From positions 1,179-6,636 of the forward strand of contig PLKY01000115.1 in the NCBI GenBank assembly GCA_003140785.1: DNA of 5,458 nucleotides. Direction: 5' to 3'. The notes under the pieces were generated by a model. The model worked only from the letters and a program-made list of their open reading frames with translations. It was not told the DNA's origin and did no database searches. Shown here piece by piece: positions 4,919 to 5,458 of the stretch. A program made the translations under genes and the position numbers. The DNA is from Acidobacteriaceae bacterium (GTDB lineage: Bacteria > Acidobacteriota > Terriglobia > Terriglobales > Acidobacteriaceae). Positions within the stretch are counted from its first letter, which is position 1; the number at the start of each line of letters is the position of its first letter.

Positions 4919-5458
4919 ATGCCAGAGACAAAGACACATCGCATCACCCTCATCCCCGGCGACGGCATCGGCCCCGAAGTCACGCAAGCCGTGGTCCGCA
5001 TCCTCGAGGCCACCGGCATCAAGTGGGAGTGGGAGCGGCACGCCGCCGGAGCCGAGGCCTTCGAAATCTTCGGCGAATACATTCCCGCCGCGCTCTACGA
5101 GTCCATCGAACGCAACAAGGTCGCGCTCAAAGGCCCGGTGACCACGCCCATTGGAGGCGGCTTCAAGAGCATCAACGTCACGCTGCGCAAAAAGTTCGAC
5201 CTCTTCGCCAACTTCCGGCCCATCAAAAATCTTCCCGGCATGGAAACAAAGTGGCCCGGCGTCGACCTCATCATCGTGCGCGAGAACACCGAGGGTGAAT
5301 ACGTCGGCCTCGAGCACGAGGTCGTTCCCGGCGTTGTCGAGAGCATCAAGGTCATCACGGAAAAAGGCTCCACGCGCATCGCGAAGTTTGCCTTCGAGTA
5401 CGCGCGCAAGCACGGCCGCAAAAAGATCCACTCCGTGCACAAGGCCAACATCATGAAG
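4919..5458 (+). CDS. icd: NAD-type isocitrate dehydrogenase, 5' part (runs off the window)
   Basis: The frame is open for 180 codons to the end of the window, about half of the 330-340 residues usual for this class. The enzyme oxidatively decarboxylates isocitrate to 2-oxoglutarate in the TCA cycle. The N-terminus shows the beta-decarboxylating dehydrogenase signature IPGDGIGPEV (12-21). LKGPVTTPIGGG (70-81) and SINVTLRKKFDLFANFRP (84-101) follow, giving the isocitrate-binding Ser84, Asn86, Arg90 and Arg100. RENTEGEYVGLEH (121-133) adds Arg121 and Tyr128, and VHKANIMK (173-180) supplies the catalytic Lys175. SIKVITE, FAFEYARKHGR and the EGEYxGxEH form resemble the mitochondrial NAD-dependent enzyme more than isopropylmalate or homoisocitrate dehydrogenases, though those relatives are not fully excluded. 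A TAA in frame at 4907-4909 makes the ATG at 4919 the only possible start. The gene is divergent from the GH3 gene. Confidence 0.93.
   Translation, partial: MPETKTHRITLIPGDGIGPEVTQAVVRILEATGIKWEWERHAAGAEAFEIFGEYIPAALYESIERNKVALKGPVTTPIGGGFKSINVTLRKKFDLFANFRPIKNLPGMETKWPGVDLIIVRENTEGEYVGLEHEVVPGVVESIKVITEKGSTRIAKFAFEYARKHGRKKIHSVHKANIMK

Noticed and set aside
4710..4937. 75-codon minus-strand ORF containing the KSSAE repeats as a protein gene
   Set aside because: Its only ATG lies inside the divergent isocitrate dehydrogenase gene, there is no plausible ribosome site, and the N-terminal half is merely antisense of the leader. The repeat itself is reported as a DNA feature.
4910..5440. 176-codon minus-strand ORF opposite the isocitrate dehydrogenase gene
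   Set aside because: It is a shadow frame from codon bias; the plus strand carries all the family motifs.

Overview
The window reads as a chromosomal segment of a soil-type member of the Acidobacteriota (Terriglobia/Acidobacteriaceae-like). This is an inference from the gene set (an NrdR, a secreted GH3 glycosidase, a DUF6629-type membrane protein and a eukaryote-mitochondrion-like NAD-isocitrate dehydrogenase) and from the repeat-rich intergenic regions. No marker gene in the window fixes the taxon. There is no rRNA, tRNA, CRISPR array, transposase, integrase or recognisable defence system.

Layout. Positions 1-54 are the last codons of a plus-strand gene. A short gap (55-141) carries an 8-bp CT-rich tandem repeat. 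It is followed by nrdR (142-618), the zinc-ribbon/ATP-cone repressor of ribonucleotide reductase genes. A 215-codon orphan membrane-protein gene (619-1266) starts on the base after the nrdR stop and looks co-transcribed with it. Beyond it, at 1282-1311, lies a 30-bp near-copy of the nrdR 3' end. An exact 8-bp repeat (TAAGACGT) also brackets the membrane-protein gene. Together these suggest it is a late arrival or the product of a rearrangement.

The minus strand then holds two genes converging on this pair: a seven-helix DUF6629-like membrane protein (1384-2052) and a 761-residue secreted GH3 beta-glucosidase-type enzyme (2173-4458). A GC-rich perfect hairpin lies between them. Upstream of the GH3 gene, on the same strand, is a 38-codon small ORF (4520-4636) with a very strong Shine-Dalgarno sequence and a signal-peptide-like N-terminus. 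It is too short for routine gene callers.

The 460-bp divergent region 4459-4918 is the most structured non-coding part of the window. Besides the small ORF it holds a 10-bp direct repeat pair, an imperfect 30-bp tandem repeat (4721-4840, 10-residue period if read on the minus strand), a TATAAT box inside that array, and nested GC-rich inverted repeats just before the next gene. That gene, on the plus strand and running off the end of the window, is an NAD-type isocitrate dehydrogenase (4919-5458, first 180 codons).

The genes do not form one pathway. They cover control of dNTP synthesis (nrdR), plant-polymer or oligosaccharide breakdown in the periplasm or outside the cell (GH3), the TCA cycle (isocitrate dehydrogenase) and two membrane proteins of unknown role. 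I did not find a convincing new multi-gene system. The points most worth following are the nrdR-tail duplication around the orphan membrane gene, the small ORF ahead of the GH3 gene, and the 30-bp repeat array.
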